Notes: generated by a model not told the origin, from the sequence alone. DNA of 64,000 nt from Klebsiella sp. WP3-W18-ESBL-02 (GCF_014168815.1 NZ_AP021972.1:3968001-4032000), one strand, 5' to 3'; shown: positions 1 to 8,346, numbered from the stretch's first letter. Program-made: numbers and translations.

Positions 1-2
1 AC

Positions 3-326
3 GGCTACAAGTTCGAAGTGCGCCACGTTTTCCAGCCGGGAACGCGTAAGACCTACGCCGAACACGCTGAGAACGCCCCAGCAGAAGCGATCGCCGCGCT
101 TGAAATGTCGATGAAGGATAAGGACGAACGTATTCACGGCGGCGCGCAGTTCTCTGGACCACGCAATACCCAACATGGCGGTAACCCTTATGCAAATCAG
201 ACTGGCGGCGCGCCACAATCTCGTTTGCAGCAGAACAGCGGTCAACCACCGGTAGACTTTTACGACGATATCCCGTTCGCGCCGATCGGTCTTCCGTTCC
301 CTTCTCACTCTATCTATGCGCTATGA
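3..326 (+). CDS. C-terminal part of a phage protein with an SSB-like acidic tip (partial)
   Basis: The frame is open from the left edge of the window, so the start is missing and about 107 residues remain. The tail is rich in Gln, Asn, Gly and Pro and then reads YDDIPF, like the acidic tip by which single-stranded DNA-binding proteins recruit partners. About 15 hydrophobic residues follow, ending SIYAL, which ordinary SSB lacks. The gene overlaps the next one by 4 bp (ATGA), which implies translational coupling in the phage recombination operon. An SSB-like role is inferred from the tail and the position; the OB fold, if present, is upstream of the window. Confidence 0.5.
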   Translation, partial: GYKFEVRHVFQPGTRKTYAEHAENAPAEAIAALEMSMKDKDERIHGGAQFSGPRNTQHGGNPYANQTGGAPQSRLQQNSGQPPVDFYDDIPFAPIGLPFPSHSIYAL

Positions 327-481
327 CACACACACATGACGAAATCAGGGTTGGCGCGGTGCGCCTTCCCTGGCTCAAAGAGAAAAACGGATGGTTGCTG
401 CCGTGGGGTGAAGTCGTAACCAACCCACTAAAGGCGCAACGACTGGCTGAAGAACTTAACGAAAAGCAGGTGGCAGCATGA
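323..481 (+). CDS. Small phage protein, DUF1317-like
   Basis: A 52-residue ORF starts at the ATG overlapping the upstream stop and ends by overlapping the methyltransferase start (ATGA at both junctions). The N-terminus (MTHTHDEIRVGAVRLPW) and C-terminus (NPLKAQRLAEELNEKQ) match my memory of the DUF1317 proteins of lambda's early leftward region. Function is unknown. The tight overlaps on both sides support a real translated gene. Confidence 0.7.
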   Translation: MTHTHDEIRVGAVRLPWLKEKNGWLLPWGEVVTNPLKAQRLAEELNEKQVAA

Positions 482-3048
482 GATACGGATCTGTTTGCAG
501 TGGGATTGAAGCCGCCAGCGTCGCATGGGAGTCGCAGGGATGGCAACCAGCATGGTTTGCTGAGATTGAAGCGTTTCCGTCTGCTGTCCTGGCTCATCAC
601 TGGCCGCAGGTGGCGAACCTCGGCGACATGACAAAAATCGCCGCTGCGGTGCGAACTGGTGATGTTGCGGCACCAGATGTGCTGGTGGGCGGCACGCCGT
701 GTCAGGCTTTCAGTATTGCTGGCCTGCGCAATGGTCTGGACGACGAGCGCGGACAGTTAACCCTTTCTTACGTGGAATTAGCGAATGCAATCGACGACAA
801 ACGCCGCGAGCGCGGAGAAGATGAAGCGATCATCGTCTGGGAAAACGTCCCGGGCGTCCTCAGCAGCAAAGACAACGCCTTTGGTTGCTTTTTGGCAGGA
901 CTTGCCGGAGAAAGCAGCGAGTTGCAGCCAGCAGGGGGAAAATGGACGCACGCAGGTTGTGTGTCTGGACCACAAAGGATTATCGCCTGGCGCGTCCTTG
1001 ATGCTCAATTTTTCGGAGTGGCCCAACGCCGCCGCCGTGTGTTCGTTGTCGCAAGTTCTCGAAAAGACTTCGATCCCACAGCGGTACTTTTTGAGCTCAA
1101 CAGCGTGCGCCGGGATACTCCGCCGCGCCGAGAAACGCAACCGGAAATTGCCAGCTATGCTGGAAAACGCTCTGATGGCGGTAGTCACTGGGACAACCCA
1201 GCAAATCCACACACAACCCTGAACCAGTCCAACAATATTGGTGGTATTGGCGCCAGCAATCAGGAAATTTTCAGCCAGCGCGGATCTGGGCTTGTATCAG
1301 ACGCTTATTCCGATATTTCTCGCACATTGTTGGCGAAAGAAAACGACAGCACCGCAGAAGATTTGGACACCTACATTTTGGCATATGGCGGAGGCAATAC
1401 TGGCGGAAGTATCGATGTAGCAACAGCATGCACTGCCCATGGTGTGAGAATGGACTTTGACACAGAGACTTTCGCTGTCCATGGCACGCAAGATCCTGAC
1501 ACTAATCACGAGTTGGCTCATACGTTGGGACGTAATCATGGTCAGGAAAACGCCGTGTGTTATGGGTTTAAACCCGGCCAGGGCAGTAAAGCCGGTGGCA
1601 TTGGTTGGGCTGAAGAACAAGCCCCTACGCTGACTTCGGCACAATCAGGCACCAATCTGGCCCCAGCCATTGCTTTCGCGGAGAACAGTCGTGGTGAAAT
1701 TCGTTTGCAGGGCGGCGACGGGCAAATAGCAGGCCCTCTATCCACTGGCGGAGGTAAACCAGGAGAAGGCTTCCCGACAATAGCTTTCAGCTACAAAGAC
1801 CATGGTGCCGATGCGACCGTGGATATGTCACCAACGCTGAGAGCCGGTAATCACGATACCAGCCATGCAAACAGCGGTCAGCCACCTGCCATTTGCATCC
1901 AGCATGCGTCTATAGGTCGGCAGGATGCTGCTGGCCCGCAAGGCAAAGGCTATCAGGAAGATGTGGCCTTTACTCAGGATTCACGCGCATCTGCTGACGT
2001 TGTTCAGTTTGGCATGCAGGTTCGCCGCCTTACACCGGTTGAATGCGAGAGACTCCAGGGATTTCCCGATAACCACACTCTGATTTCGTGGCGAGGAAAA
2101 GCCGCGGCTGATTGCCCGGACGGACCGCGCTATAAGGCGATCGGCAATTCTATGGCTGTGCCAGTTATGCGCTGGATCGGTGAGCGTATCGCTGCGGCGC
2201 TCCAGATTGAAGAACCTACGCCGCGCATCTGGCAGCGGCCCTTCCTTAAATGGGCTGGCGGCAAATATTCGCTTCTGCCGGAACTGGATCGCCTGATCCC
2301 CGCAGGGAAACGCCTTATTGAGCCTTTTGTGGGTGGCGGCTCGGTGTTCCTAAACTCGGACAAGCACGAACGCTTCCTTCTGGCTGACGTCAACGCTGAC
2401 CTGATTAACCTGTATCAGATGCTGGCGGTGGTCCCCGATTCGGTGATCTATGAGGCAATGAAAGCATTCAGGCATCTGAATGATGCCGAAAACTACACGG
2501 TAATTCGTGAAGCATTCAATGCGCAGCAGCTGGATGCCGTCGAGCGTGCAGCAGCATTCCTTTACCTCAATCGGCACTGTTTCAACGGCCTGATCCGTTA
2601 CAACCTGGATGGTTTTTTTAACGTCGGATTTGGGAAATATAAAGCGCCATATTTCCCGGAAGAAGAGATCAGGGCATTTAAGCGGAAGGCTCGCGCATGC
2701 GTATTCATGAATGCAGGCTTCAGGCGCACGCTCGCGCTGGCAGGTGATGGTGACGTCGTTTACTGCGATCCGCCTTATGAACCGCTTCCCGGCACCGCTA
2801 GTTTCACTAACTTCGCGGCTGGTGGGTTCTCATGGGATAGCCAGGTAGAGCTTGCGGAAAGCTGTGTGGCAGCCCACCAGCGGGGGGCAAAAGTGGTAAT
2901 CAGCAATTCTACCGCACCGCGCGTAATTGAACTTTACGAACAGCACGGCTTTACGCTGCACCGCGTCAGTGCTCGCCGGGCTATATCCAGCAAAGGCAGC
3001 ACCCGCGAAACAGCGAGTGATGTCGTAGCCACTTTGGGAGTGAAGTGA
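478..3048 (+). CDS. Fused DNA cytosine-5 and adenine-N6 methyltransferase (Dcm-Dam)
   Basis: One 856-residue frame holds two complete methyltransferases. Residues 1 to about 575 are a C5-cytosine enzyme: SAM motif SVCSGIEAA near residue 5, catalytic GGTPCQ with Cys75, ENVPG at 122-126, QRRRR near 183, and the late motifs RRLTPVECERLQGFP at about 516 and AIGNSMAVP at about 554. Between the QRRRR motif and residue 515 lies an unusually long, Gly/Asn-rich variable region that should contain the target-recognition domain. Residues 589-856 are a D12-class adenine methylase with FLKWAGGK at 589, FVGGGSVF, and DPPY at 764-767. No endonuclease gene is adjacent, so protection of phage DNA against host restriction is more likely than a restriction-modification pair. 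The specificity of either domain cannot be read from sequence. It overlaps its neighbours at both ends. Confidence 0.93.
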   Translation: MRYGSVCSGIEAASVAWESQGWQPAWFAEIEAFPSAVLAHHWPQVANLGDMTKIAAAVRTGDVAAPDVLVGGTPCQAFSIAGLRNGLDDERGQLTLSYVELANAIDDKRRERGEDEAIIVWENVPGVLSSKDNAFGCFLAGLAGESSELQPAGGKWTHAGCVSGPQRIIAWRVLDAQFFGVAQRRRRVFVVASSRKDFDPTAVLFELNSVRRDTPPRRETQPEIASYAGKRSDGGSHWDNPANPHTTLNQSNNIGGIGASNQEIFSQRGSGLVSDAYSDISRTLLAKENDSTAEDLDTYILAYGGGNTGGSIDVATACTAHGVRMDFDTETFAVHGTQDPDTNHELAHTLGRNHGQENAVCYGFKPGQGSKAGGIGWAEEQAPTLTSAQSGTNLAPAIAFAENSRGEIRLQGGDGQIAGPLSTGGGKPGEGFPTIAFSYKDHGADATVDMSPTLRAGNHDTSHANSGQPPAICIQHASIGRQDAAGPQGKGYQEDVAFTQDSRASADVVQFGMQVRRLTPVECERLQGFPDNHTLISWRGKAAADCPDGPRYKAIGNSMAVPVMRWIGERIAAALQIEEPTPRIWQRPFLKWAGGKYSLLPELDRLIPAGKRLIEPFVGGGSVFLNSDKHERFLLADVNADLINLYQMLAVVPDSVIYEAMKAFRHLNDAENYTVIREAFNAQQLDAVERAAAFLYLNRHCFNGLIRYNLDGFFNVGFGKYKAPYFPEEEIRAFKRKARACVFMNAGFRRTLALAGDGDVVYCDPPYEPLPGTASFTNFAAGGFSWDSQVELAESCVAAHQRGAKVVISNSTAPRVIELYEQHGFTLHRVSARRAISSKGSTRETASDVVATLGVK

Positions 3049-3290
3049 TGATGAGGCTGATTAATCGCAGTAAGCAATCACCTATTGGTCGCCGCGCTTG
3101 CGATGTGGCGCTGGCGGCTCACCACGCTAAATATGGCGATTACGGCAGGCAGAAACACCAGACAAATTACACCGTTGAGGTGGATGGCATGAAGGTTACC
3201 GTCGAAGTCGTCAACCGGGCCACCAGCTATGTCGCCACAGCAATGATCGGCGTTCGCAAACTTCGAAACCTGCCAGCACAGGCACACTGA
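3048..3290 (+). CDS. Small phage protein, DUF4060-like
   Basis: About 80 residues. Tandem starts exist at 3045 (GTG), 3048 (ATG, overlapping the upstream stop) and 3051 (ATG); the ATG at 3048 is chosen for its TGATG overlap. The sequence (MRLINRSKQSPIGRRACDVA, then YGDYGRQKHQTNYTVEVDG) matches my memory of the DUF4060 family found in enterobacterial lambdoid phages. Function is unknown. It shares the transcription unit with the methyltransferase. Confidence 0.65.
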   Translation: MMRLINRSKQSPIGRRACDVALAAHHAKYGDYGRQKHQTNYTVEVDGMKVTVEVVNRATSYVATAMIGVRKLRNLPAQAH

Positions 3291-3331
3291 ATAACAATGA
3301 CGGCCCCGGCTGGGGCCACTGGAGAACATCG

Positions 3332-3679
3332 ATGGACGAAGAAGTATTTACCAGAGATGAGGCCGCCGCCTTCCTTAAAGTGGATAAAGGCACGATTGCC
3401 CAGTGGATAAAGTCCGGTCGCCTGGCTGCTACCCGAAAAAATCCACATAAGAAAAAAAGCCCATACCTGATCTGCAAAACAGACTGTATTGCGGCAGTGA
3501 AGAACCCGATCCACAATCAACCCGTGAATGCGGTTGATGTGCAGGAGGATAAAGCATGTCAATCAAACAACGTGCCGGTACGTGGCACTGCGACTTCGTT
3601 ACGCCTGGTGGAAGTCGAATTAGACGGTCTCTTGGGACAACGGACAAAAGGCAAGCGCAGGAGCTCTATGATCAGCTGA
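3332..3679 (+). CDS. Excisionase-like helix-turn-helix protein
   Basis: 115 residues. The N-terminal half (FTRDEAAAFLKVDKGTIAQWIKSGRL) is a MerR/excisionase-type helix-turn-helix like those of phage directionality factors. GGAGAAC lies 5 bp before the ATG. The 3' end overlaps the integrase by 124 bp in another frame, as in several lambdoid xis-int pairs. Its position just before int suggests that it controls excision of prophage A. The C-terminal third has no recognisable domain and may simply follow from the overlap. Confidence 0.7.
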   Translation: MDEEVFTRDEAAAFLKVDKGTIAQWIKSGRLAATRKNPHKKKSPYLICKTDCIAAVKNPIHNQPVNAVDVQEDKACQSNNVPVRGTATSLRLVEVELDGLLGQRTKGKRRSSMIS

Positions 3680-4719
3680 AAGCTGAAGCATGGCGAGTTG
3701 ATAAGATGGGGGAGTTTAAGCCGAGAACGTTCGATGAAGCGTGCGTTCGCTGGCTTAACGAAAAGCAGCACAAGAAAAGCCTGGACGATGACAAAAGCCG
3801 GATAGGATTCTGGAGGATGCACTTCAAAGGAATGGACCTGTCAGCAATCACGGAAGACAGGATCTTGTCTGCGGTGAGTTCGATGGTTAATCGCAAGCAT
3901 CGAATGAACTGGGAGGCTAAGCGCGACAGCCTGCTGCGAAGAGGGAAGCCGGTTCCCGAATTTAAGGACAAACCAGCAGCGGCGGCCACCAAGGCGACGC
4001 ACCTTGCTTTCATCCGGGCGCTGTTACGATGCGCGGCCAACGAATGGCGATGGATAGCCAAAGCGCCGAATATCAAATGCCCGGTGCCGAAAAATAAGCG
4101 TATTCGCTGGCTAACCAAAGAGGAAGCGGCGAACCTGATCCGGGAGCTTCCAGAGCATATGAAGCCAGTTGTTATTTTTGCACTGGCGACGGGGCTGCGC
4201 AGGTCGAACATCACAGATCTGGAGTGGTCGCAAATTGATATGCAGAGGAAGGTCGCGTGGATTCACCCCGAGGACGCGAAAGCAGGAAGGGCGATTGGGG
4301 TCGCCCTGAACGAATCGGCCTGTAAGGTGCTGCGGGATCAACTGGGGAAACATAACCGGTGGGTCTTTGTTCATACTGAATCATCCGTTCGCCCGGATGG
4401 AACGAGAACAAAGGCGGTGCGCAAAATGCGGTCTGATGCTAACACGGCATGGCGCGCAGCGTTAAGGCGGGCTGGAATAGAAAATTTCCGCTTCCATGAC
4501 CTGCGGCACACCTGGGCGAGCTGGCTTGTACAGTCCGGCGTGCCACTCAGTGCGCTACAGGAAATGGGCGGGTGGGAAAGTATTGAGATGGTGCAGCGTT
4601 ATGCACATCTGGCACCAAATCACCTGACGCAGCATGCCATGCAAATCGACTCATTCCTGGCGGGGAATGGCACAAATATGGCACAAGGCGCTTTTGCTGA
4701 ACTGGTGAATATCGCGTGA
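3556..4719 (+). CDS. int: Prophage tyrosine-recombinase integrase
   Basis: 387 residues, with an N-terminal arm/core-binding part (about 1-170) and a C-terminal catalytic domain. Catalytic residues are visible: Arg215 in TGLRRSN, His314-Arg317 in HDLRHTW, and nucleophile Tyr349 in RYAHLA. The ATG at 3556 is preceded by AGGAG. The gene ends 15 bp before the thrW 3'-end repeat, its expected attachment site, so it should insert prophage A into tRNA-Thr. It is clearly different from the island integrase at 4965, which is longer and carries another N-terminal domain. Confidence 0.95.
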   Translation: MSIKQRAGTWHCDFVTPGGSRIRRSLGTTDKRQAQELYDQLKAEAWRVDKMGEFKPRTFDEACVRWLNEKQHKKSLDDDKSRIGFWRMHFKGMDLSAITEDRILSAVSSMVNRKHRMNWEAKRDSLLRRGKPVPEFKDKPAAAATKATHLAFIRALLRCAANEWRWIAKAPNIKCPVPKNKRIRWLTKEEAANLIRELPEHMKPVVIFALATGLRRSNITDLEWSQIDMQRKVAWIHPEDAKAGRAIGVALNESACKVLRDQLGKHNRWVFVHTESSVRPDGTRTKAVRKMRSDANTAWRAALRRAGIENFRFHDLRHTWASWLVQSGVPLSALQEMGGWESIEMVQRYAHLAPNHLTQHAMQIDSFLAGNGTNMAQGAFAELVNIA

Positions 4720-4733
4720 ACCCGCGTGGTTAT

Positions 4734-4779
4734 TGGTGCCGATAATAGGAGTCGAACCTACGACCTTCGCATTACGAAT
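4734..4779. repeat. Attachment site: 46-bp thrW (tRNA-Thr) 3' end, left copy
   Basis: Read on the minus strand, this is the T-loop half of a tRNA ending in CCA, with GTAGGTTCGACTCC and then TATCGGCACCA. It matches my memory of E. coli thrW (anticodon CGT). The identity to thrW runs a few bases beyond the repeat, through the anticodon stem to about 4782. An identical 46-bp copy lies at 53656-53701 in the same orientation. The 5' half of the tRNA is absent, so this is an att duplication and not a working tRNA gene. Confidence 0.93.
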
Positions 4780-4865
4780 GCGATGTTATTATATTTTCAC
4801 CCCTTTAAAAACCTACTATTAAAACAAGCAATTCATTATAAAACATTGTGTTATGAAAAACACCT

Positions 4866-4928
4866 GTTGATAAAAATTGACACGCGTTGATGTTTATTCC
4901 CCCATTTTACTTACACTAGCCGTTACAT
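4866..4928. promoter_or_regulatory. Candidate integrase arm-type sites, left end
   Basis: GTTGAT occurs at 4866-4871 and 4886-4891. A 23-bp motif (TTTACTTACACTAGC then GTTACAT) lies at 4906-4928. The same 23-bp motif (21 of 23 identical) and a GTTGAT recur at 53567-53599 just inside the right att, and two more GTTGAT copies follow the integrase at 6275 and 6285. Repetition near both att sites suggests integrase binding. The same interval also has to hold the int promoter. Binding is inferred. Confidence 0.5.
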
Positions 4929-4964
4929 TATGGTGATGTAACATTTCTCATCTGGAGCCCCAAA

Positions 4965-6272
4965 ATGGCACTTCCAAGACAAAAACTCACCTTCGAGCGC
5001 ATTCGAAAATTTGCTTTATCTGAAGGAAAAACCCAGGCATTTCTTTGGGATGCGGACGTAACTTCCCTGGCATGTAGGGCAACTCGCGGAACAAAAGCTT
5101 TTGTGTTCCAAAGCGTATATGCGGGAAAAACCCTTCGCATGACCATTGGCAACATTAACGATTGGAGAATTGATGATGCCAGGGCCGAAGCCAGGCGGCT
5201 GCAAACATTAATCGATACAGGGATAGATCCGCGTATAGCTAAGGCAGAAAAAATTGCTGAAGCGGAATCACAGCAGGCTGAATCTCGTAAAACGAAGGTA
5301 ACCTTCACAAGCGCTTGGGAAGATTACCTTGAAGAATTGAGAGCCGGAATCAGCGCAAAAACTAAACGCCCATATTCTACTCGATACATTGCCGATCACA
5401 TTAACTTGTCCAGCCGTGGAGGCGAAAGTAAAAAAAGAGGCCGGGGCCCAACCTCGGCTGGACCATTGGCTAGCTTACTCGACCTACCGTTATCGGAACT
5501 AACACCAGAGAACATTGCCGCATGGCTAAGTACAGAGAGACAAAATCGGCCTACCGTCACTGCTCATGCCTACCGTCTGTTGCGTGCATTTATCAAATGG
5601 GCTAATTACCAGAAAAAATATCAGGGAATAATCCATGGCGATATTGCACAAGATCATAACGTGAGAAAAGTGGTTCCAGTATCAGCGAGTAAAGCGGGAG
5701 ATTGCTTACAAAAAGAACAGTTAAAAATCTGGTTCAGTGCCGTACGTAGCCTCAATAATCCCATTGCATCGGCCTATCTCCAGGTACTTTTGCTCACCGG
5801 TGCACGGCGTGAAGAAATTGCGTCACTTCGGTGGTCTGACGTAGATTTCAAATGGTCAAGCATGAGGATTAAAGACAAGATCGAAGGCGAACGTATCATC
5901 CCTCTCACTCCTTATGTTTCTGAGCTGTTAAGTGCGCTAGCGCAATTCCCAAATTCTGACGTAAATAAGGAGGGTTGGGTTTTCAGAAGTAACAGTAAAA
6001 GTGGCAAAATTATTGAACCGCGTTCAGCACACAACAGAGCGTTAGCTCGAGCTGAGTTACCACATATCAGCCTTCACGGCTTACGCCGTAGTTTTGGCAC
6101 TCTTGCTGAATGGGTTGAAGTGCCAACAGGTATTGTTGCTCAAATTATGGGACACAAACCAAGTGCACTGGCGGAAAAACACTACCGCCGTCGTCCGTTA
6201 GATCTGTTGCGCAAATGGCATGAAAAAATTGAGAGGTGGATCTTACAGCAAGCAAATATTGTAAAAAAATAA
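4965..6272 (+). CDS. int: Island integrase, P4-like tyrosine recombinase
   Basis: 435 residues. The N-terminus (FERIRKFALSEGKTQAFLWD, then LACRATRGTKAF) resembles the DUF4102 arm-binding domain of P4-type island integrases. The catalytic residues are Arg281 in TGARREE, His371-Arg374 in HGLRRSF, His397 in GHK, and nucleophile Tyr407 in HYRRRP. TGGAGCC precedes the ATG. It sits next to the left thrW repeat and is the expected enzyme for integrating and excising the 49-kb segment. All catalytic positions are present, so it looks functional. Confidence 0.94.
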   Translation: MALPRQKLTFERIRKFALSEGKTQAFLWDADVTSLACRATRGTKAFVFQSVYAGKTLRMTIGNINDWRIDDARAEARRLQTLIDTGIDPRIAKAEKIAEAESQQAESRKTKVTFTSAWEDYLEELRAGISAKTKRPYSTRYIADHINLSSRGGESKKRGRGPTSAGPLASLLDLPLSELTPENIAAWLSTERQNRPTVTAHAYRLLRAFIKWANYQKKYQGIIHGDIAQDHNVRKVVPVSASKAGDCLQKEQLKIWFSAVRSLNNPIASAYLQVLLLTGARREEIASLRWSDVDFKWSSMRIKDKIEGERIIPLTPYVSELLSALAQFPNSDVNKEGWVFRSNSKSGKIIEPRSAHNRALARAELPHISLHGLRRSFGTLAEWVEVPTGIVAQIMGHKPSALAEKHYRRRPLDLLRKWHEKIERWILQQANIVKK

Positions 6273-6329
6273 CCGTTGATATGCGTTGATTTCATTTAAT
6301 ATCAATAGATTACAGAACAACATCCATCG

Positions 6330-6358
6330 TTGACATAAGTGTATTTTAAGGTTTAAAT
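6330..6358 (+). promoter_or_regulatory. Candidate sigma-70 promoter for the 6395 gene
   Basis: TTGACA at 6330-6335, a 17-bp spacer and TTAAAT at 6353-6358 make a good -35 and an acceptable -10 about 36 bp before the next start codon. Two GTTGAT motifs just upstream (6275, 6285) may let the integrase affect this promoter. Assigned by consensus only. Confidence 0.4.
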
Positions 6359-6394
6359 TCCATCGTCCACTTTTAAATCAGGAGATAAAGCATT

Positions 6395-6844
6395 ATGTCT
6401 AATTCTTTGATGAGTTCTGCGCAAACCAGCTCAAAGGCTCGAATAGTACGGGTCGTGGGTAAGATCAAAGTTGTTCGTTCTAGTAAGCAGCGACAAACCT
6501 GTGCTGAGTCCATATTTCAGGAAAGACAGGTGAACATCAGGATTCGAGCTGCTCTTGGACACCTCAGTGAAAAAAACTCTTTATACAATAAAAACAATCG
6601 ACATAAAACTTTGGGCGTTTTTTTTGCACGTATCATCTCGCACAAAAATCAGGCCGAAAACTCGCAAGGTAATGCGTCTAAATCAACTAAAAGTACCTCA
6701 TCCGGCTCAAGCGAAGGTAGTGATCCTGACCCTGAAGCTTATTCAAGCTTGGCTTTTTTGTTTTCTTTTTGGTCCTTTCTTTCCCTTCTAATTTCATTAC
6801 TTTTTGTATATGCCTGCATCTCAATCATTGAGGTGGTAGCATGA
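6395..6844 (+). CDS. Unknown protein with a C-terminal membrane segment
   Basis: 149 residues, not recognised. The first half is basic (KARIVRVVGKIKVVRSSKQR), the middle is Ser/Gly/Asn-rich (STSSGSSEGSDPDPEAY), and the last about 30 residues are a strongly hydrophobic span (FLFSFWSFLSLLISLLFVYA), so a C-terminal membrane anchor is likely. AGGAG lies 11 bp before the ATG, and the stop overlaps the next start (ATGA), so it is cotranslated with the HTH gene. Base composition is AT-rich, unlike the cargo further right. Confidence 0.6.
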   Translation: MSNSLMSSAQTSSKARIVRVVGKIKVVRSSKQRQTCAESIFQERQVNIRIRAALGHLSEKNSLYNKNNRHKTLGVFFARIISHKNQAENSQGNASKSTKSTSSGSSEGSDPDPEAYSSLAFLFSFWSFLSLLISLLFVYACISIIEVVA

Positions 6845-7062
6845 GCATATATGAGCAATCCAGAACATCTCTATCTGAACTTGTTTCCACAAGTGAGTTA
6901 GCACATCTATTAAACCTTAAAGCCCAAACAATTCGAAAATGGCTTTGCCAAGACAAGCTGCCTAATGGTTTACCACGCCCAAAGAAAATTAACAGCCGAC
7001 ATTATTGGTTACGCAAAGACATTGATAGGTTCCTATTAACCTTCTCAGTATATTGTAATTAA
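6841..7062 (+). CDS. AlpA/excisionase-like HTH protein
   Basis: 73 residues containing a MerR-type helix-turn-helix (STSELAHLLNLKAQTIRKWL) and a following wing (PRPKKINSRHYWLRKDIDRFL), the layout of AlpA-family activators and recombination directionality factors of P4-like islands. It overlaps the upstream gene by 4 bp. Control of island excision or of integrase is inferred from family and position. Such proteins may also act only as transcription factors. Confidence 0.65.
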   Translation: MSIYEQSRTSLSELVSTSELAHLLNLKAQTIRKWLCQDKLPNGLPRPKKINSRHYWLRKDIDRFLLTFSVYCN

Positions 7063-7085
7063 CAGCAGCATCAAAATCATAACTC

Positions 7086-7111
7086 CCCAGCTATTCTAAA
7101 GAATAGCTGGG
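7086..7111 (+). terminator. Perfect 11-bp hairpin after the AlpA-like gene
   Basis: CCCAGCTATTC, loop TAAA, then GAATAGCTGGG, 23 bp after the stop codon. Only a weak T-rich tail (TTAATTAA) follows, so it may be an mRNA 3'-end structure rather than a strong intrinsic terminator. Confidence 0.5.
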
Positions 7112-7196
7112 TTAATTAACAGAAACAATCCGTCGATAAAAGATACTAAATCACACCGTTTATCACATTTTACATTAACGAAAGTCAAGGATACAT

Positions 7197-7961
7197 ATGA
7201 AAAAACGCATCACTTTCAGCGCAAACAAAAAATCAACTATTGATGCAATTGACGACTATAGCAATGCAAAAGGATATTCTAGGTCAGAGGTGATATCATT
7301 TTTGTTAAACGCCACAGCCCCAGCATTGAATAAAATAACATCGCAATATCATATAGCTCAAACTTTGGAGTCAACATTAGGCTGTATTTTTGAAGAGAAG
7401 GCCCCCTCAATCGCACGGGGTGAGCCAAAATTAACTTACGAAGAGTTTTTTTATTCCGTCTGGAACACTCACATTCGACACCGGAACGAGGTTGTCGATC
7501 AAGATTTTTATGCGCACAAAATACCTCATGATAAGATGGGTAAGAGCGAAAAAAAATTAATTCATGAAAAGCTCTCATACATTATAAAAAGTTTCAATGT
7601 AAAAAAAGCAATTTTTATTTACACAGATCGGCGCGTGAACCACAAACATCTCATTGCAGGAGGGTTATCTAATATCATACTGATAAAGGAAACAGTCTAC
7701 GATGGTTGTTTTTTTGATTTGAGCAGCATTGTGATTATGCCAATCTTTGAACTTATTACATTTGGAGTTGAAGCAGTATTGAAAAGAAATAAAACTCCCC
7801 CTAAACAATCATGCTATTGCTGGATACCAATTTATTACACAAATGATCTAGCGGTAATGGTCCCTGTGATTGCCGAAGGCGATACACCTCAAAAGGCGAT
7901 GAAAGGAGGAGATGCCATCATTATTAACCCCTTTAACGGTGAAGTAAGCCATACTTTCTGA
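7197..7961 (+). CDS. Unknown island protein with an RHH-like N-terminus
   Basis: 254 residues, not recognised as a family. The first 45 residues (MKKRITFSANKKSTIDAIDD, then YSRSEVISFLL) look like a ribbon-helix-helix DNA-binding segment. The rest is an alpha/beta protein with a run of Phe/Ile/Tyr-rich strands (AIFIYTD, SSIVIMPIFELITFG) and a C-terminal ending GDAIIINPFNGEVSHTF. AAGTCAAGGA precedes the ATG. It is AT-rich like its neighbours and stands alone between hairpins. A regulator of island functions is possible but unproven. Confidence 0.55.
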   Translation: MKKRITFSANKKSTIDAIDDYSNAKGYSRSEVISFLLNATAPALNKITSQYHIAQTLESTLGCIFEEKAPSIARGEPKLTYEEFFYSVWNTHIRHRNEVVDQDFYAHKIPHDKMGKSEKKLIHEKLSYIIKSFNVKKAIFIYTDRRVNHKHLIAGGLSNIILIKETVYDGCFFDLSSIVIMPIFELITFGVEAVLKRNKTPPKQSCYCWIPIYYTNDLAVMVPVIAEGDTPQKAMKGGDAIIINPFNGEVSHTF

Positions 7962-8043
7962 TACCAATGTTAAGCATAACCACTTAGTTGTATACATCTC
8001 GACAGTATGGAGTTAGTACCTAATAGCTTGATGAGGGTAAAAG

Positions 8044-8220
8044 ATGCCTACTAACAAAGCAAAATCAAAGAAAATTCTAGGAAGGCCTGAAGGAAGTAAA
8101 TATTCCCATTTAATTCAGAGTGAGAAGGCTAAGCATTACTCTCAATCCAAGGTGGCAAAGATCTTAGGAATAAGTATTTCCACGGTAAAAAGACACTGGG
8201 ATAACGGCATCTTTGGGTGA
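8044..8220 (+). CDS. 58-residue HTH protein resembling a resolvase C-terminus
   Basis: The frame encodes 58 residues: a basic leader (PTNKAKSKKILGRPEGSKYS) followed by YSQSKVAKILGISISTVKRHW, the DNA-binding helix-turn-helix of Hin/Gin-type recombinases and their free-standing relatives. GAGGGT lies 7 bp before the ATG. No catalytic recombinase domain precedes it, so it is either a small DNA-binding protein or the surviving C-terminus of a resolvase. It is too short for most ORF callers. Confidence 0.55.
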   Translation: MPTNKAKSKKILGRPEGSKYSHLIQSEKAKHYSQSKVAKILGISISTVKRHWDNGIFG

Positions 8221-8346
8221 TTATAATTGCAGAGTTGCTTTTTAATTATTTTACTGCATGGGTAATGGGTTGATAACAAGTTTTATTGTTGGAAAGGTAT
8301 TATATAACAGTCATTACTATTAACAGTTAATTAATATAACTAACCA

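Larger units (their letters stand above)
1..4779 (+). mobile_element. Integrase end of a lambdoid prophage (prophage A)
   Basis: A compact run of plus-strand phage early genes with ATGA/TGATG overlaps leads into an excisionase-like gene and a tyrosine integrase. The integrase stops 15 bp before a copy of the thrW 3' end. The order (SSB-like, DUF1317, DNA methylase, DUF4060, HTH protein, int) is that of lambdoid and SfV-like prophages. The left part of the prophage lies outside the window. It may be the same phage type as the tail genes at 53.9-64 kb, but the window cannot show this. Confidence 0.85.

Noticed and set aside
778..1222. Opposed 144-145-residue ORFs inside the methyltransferase
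   Set aside because: Both are out-of-frame shadows of a region with clear C5-methylase motifs in the main frame.
1137..1990. Repetitive-looking Gly/Asn-rich stretch in the methyltransferase as an inserted domain or intein
   Set aside because: No intein splice residues are seen; the stretch lies exactly where C5 methylases carry their variable target-recognition region.
4734..4779. A working tRNA-Thr gene at the att repeats
   Set aside because: Only the 3' half of thrW is present in either copy; the D arm and the 5' acceptor strand are missing.
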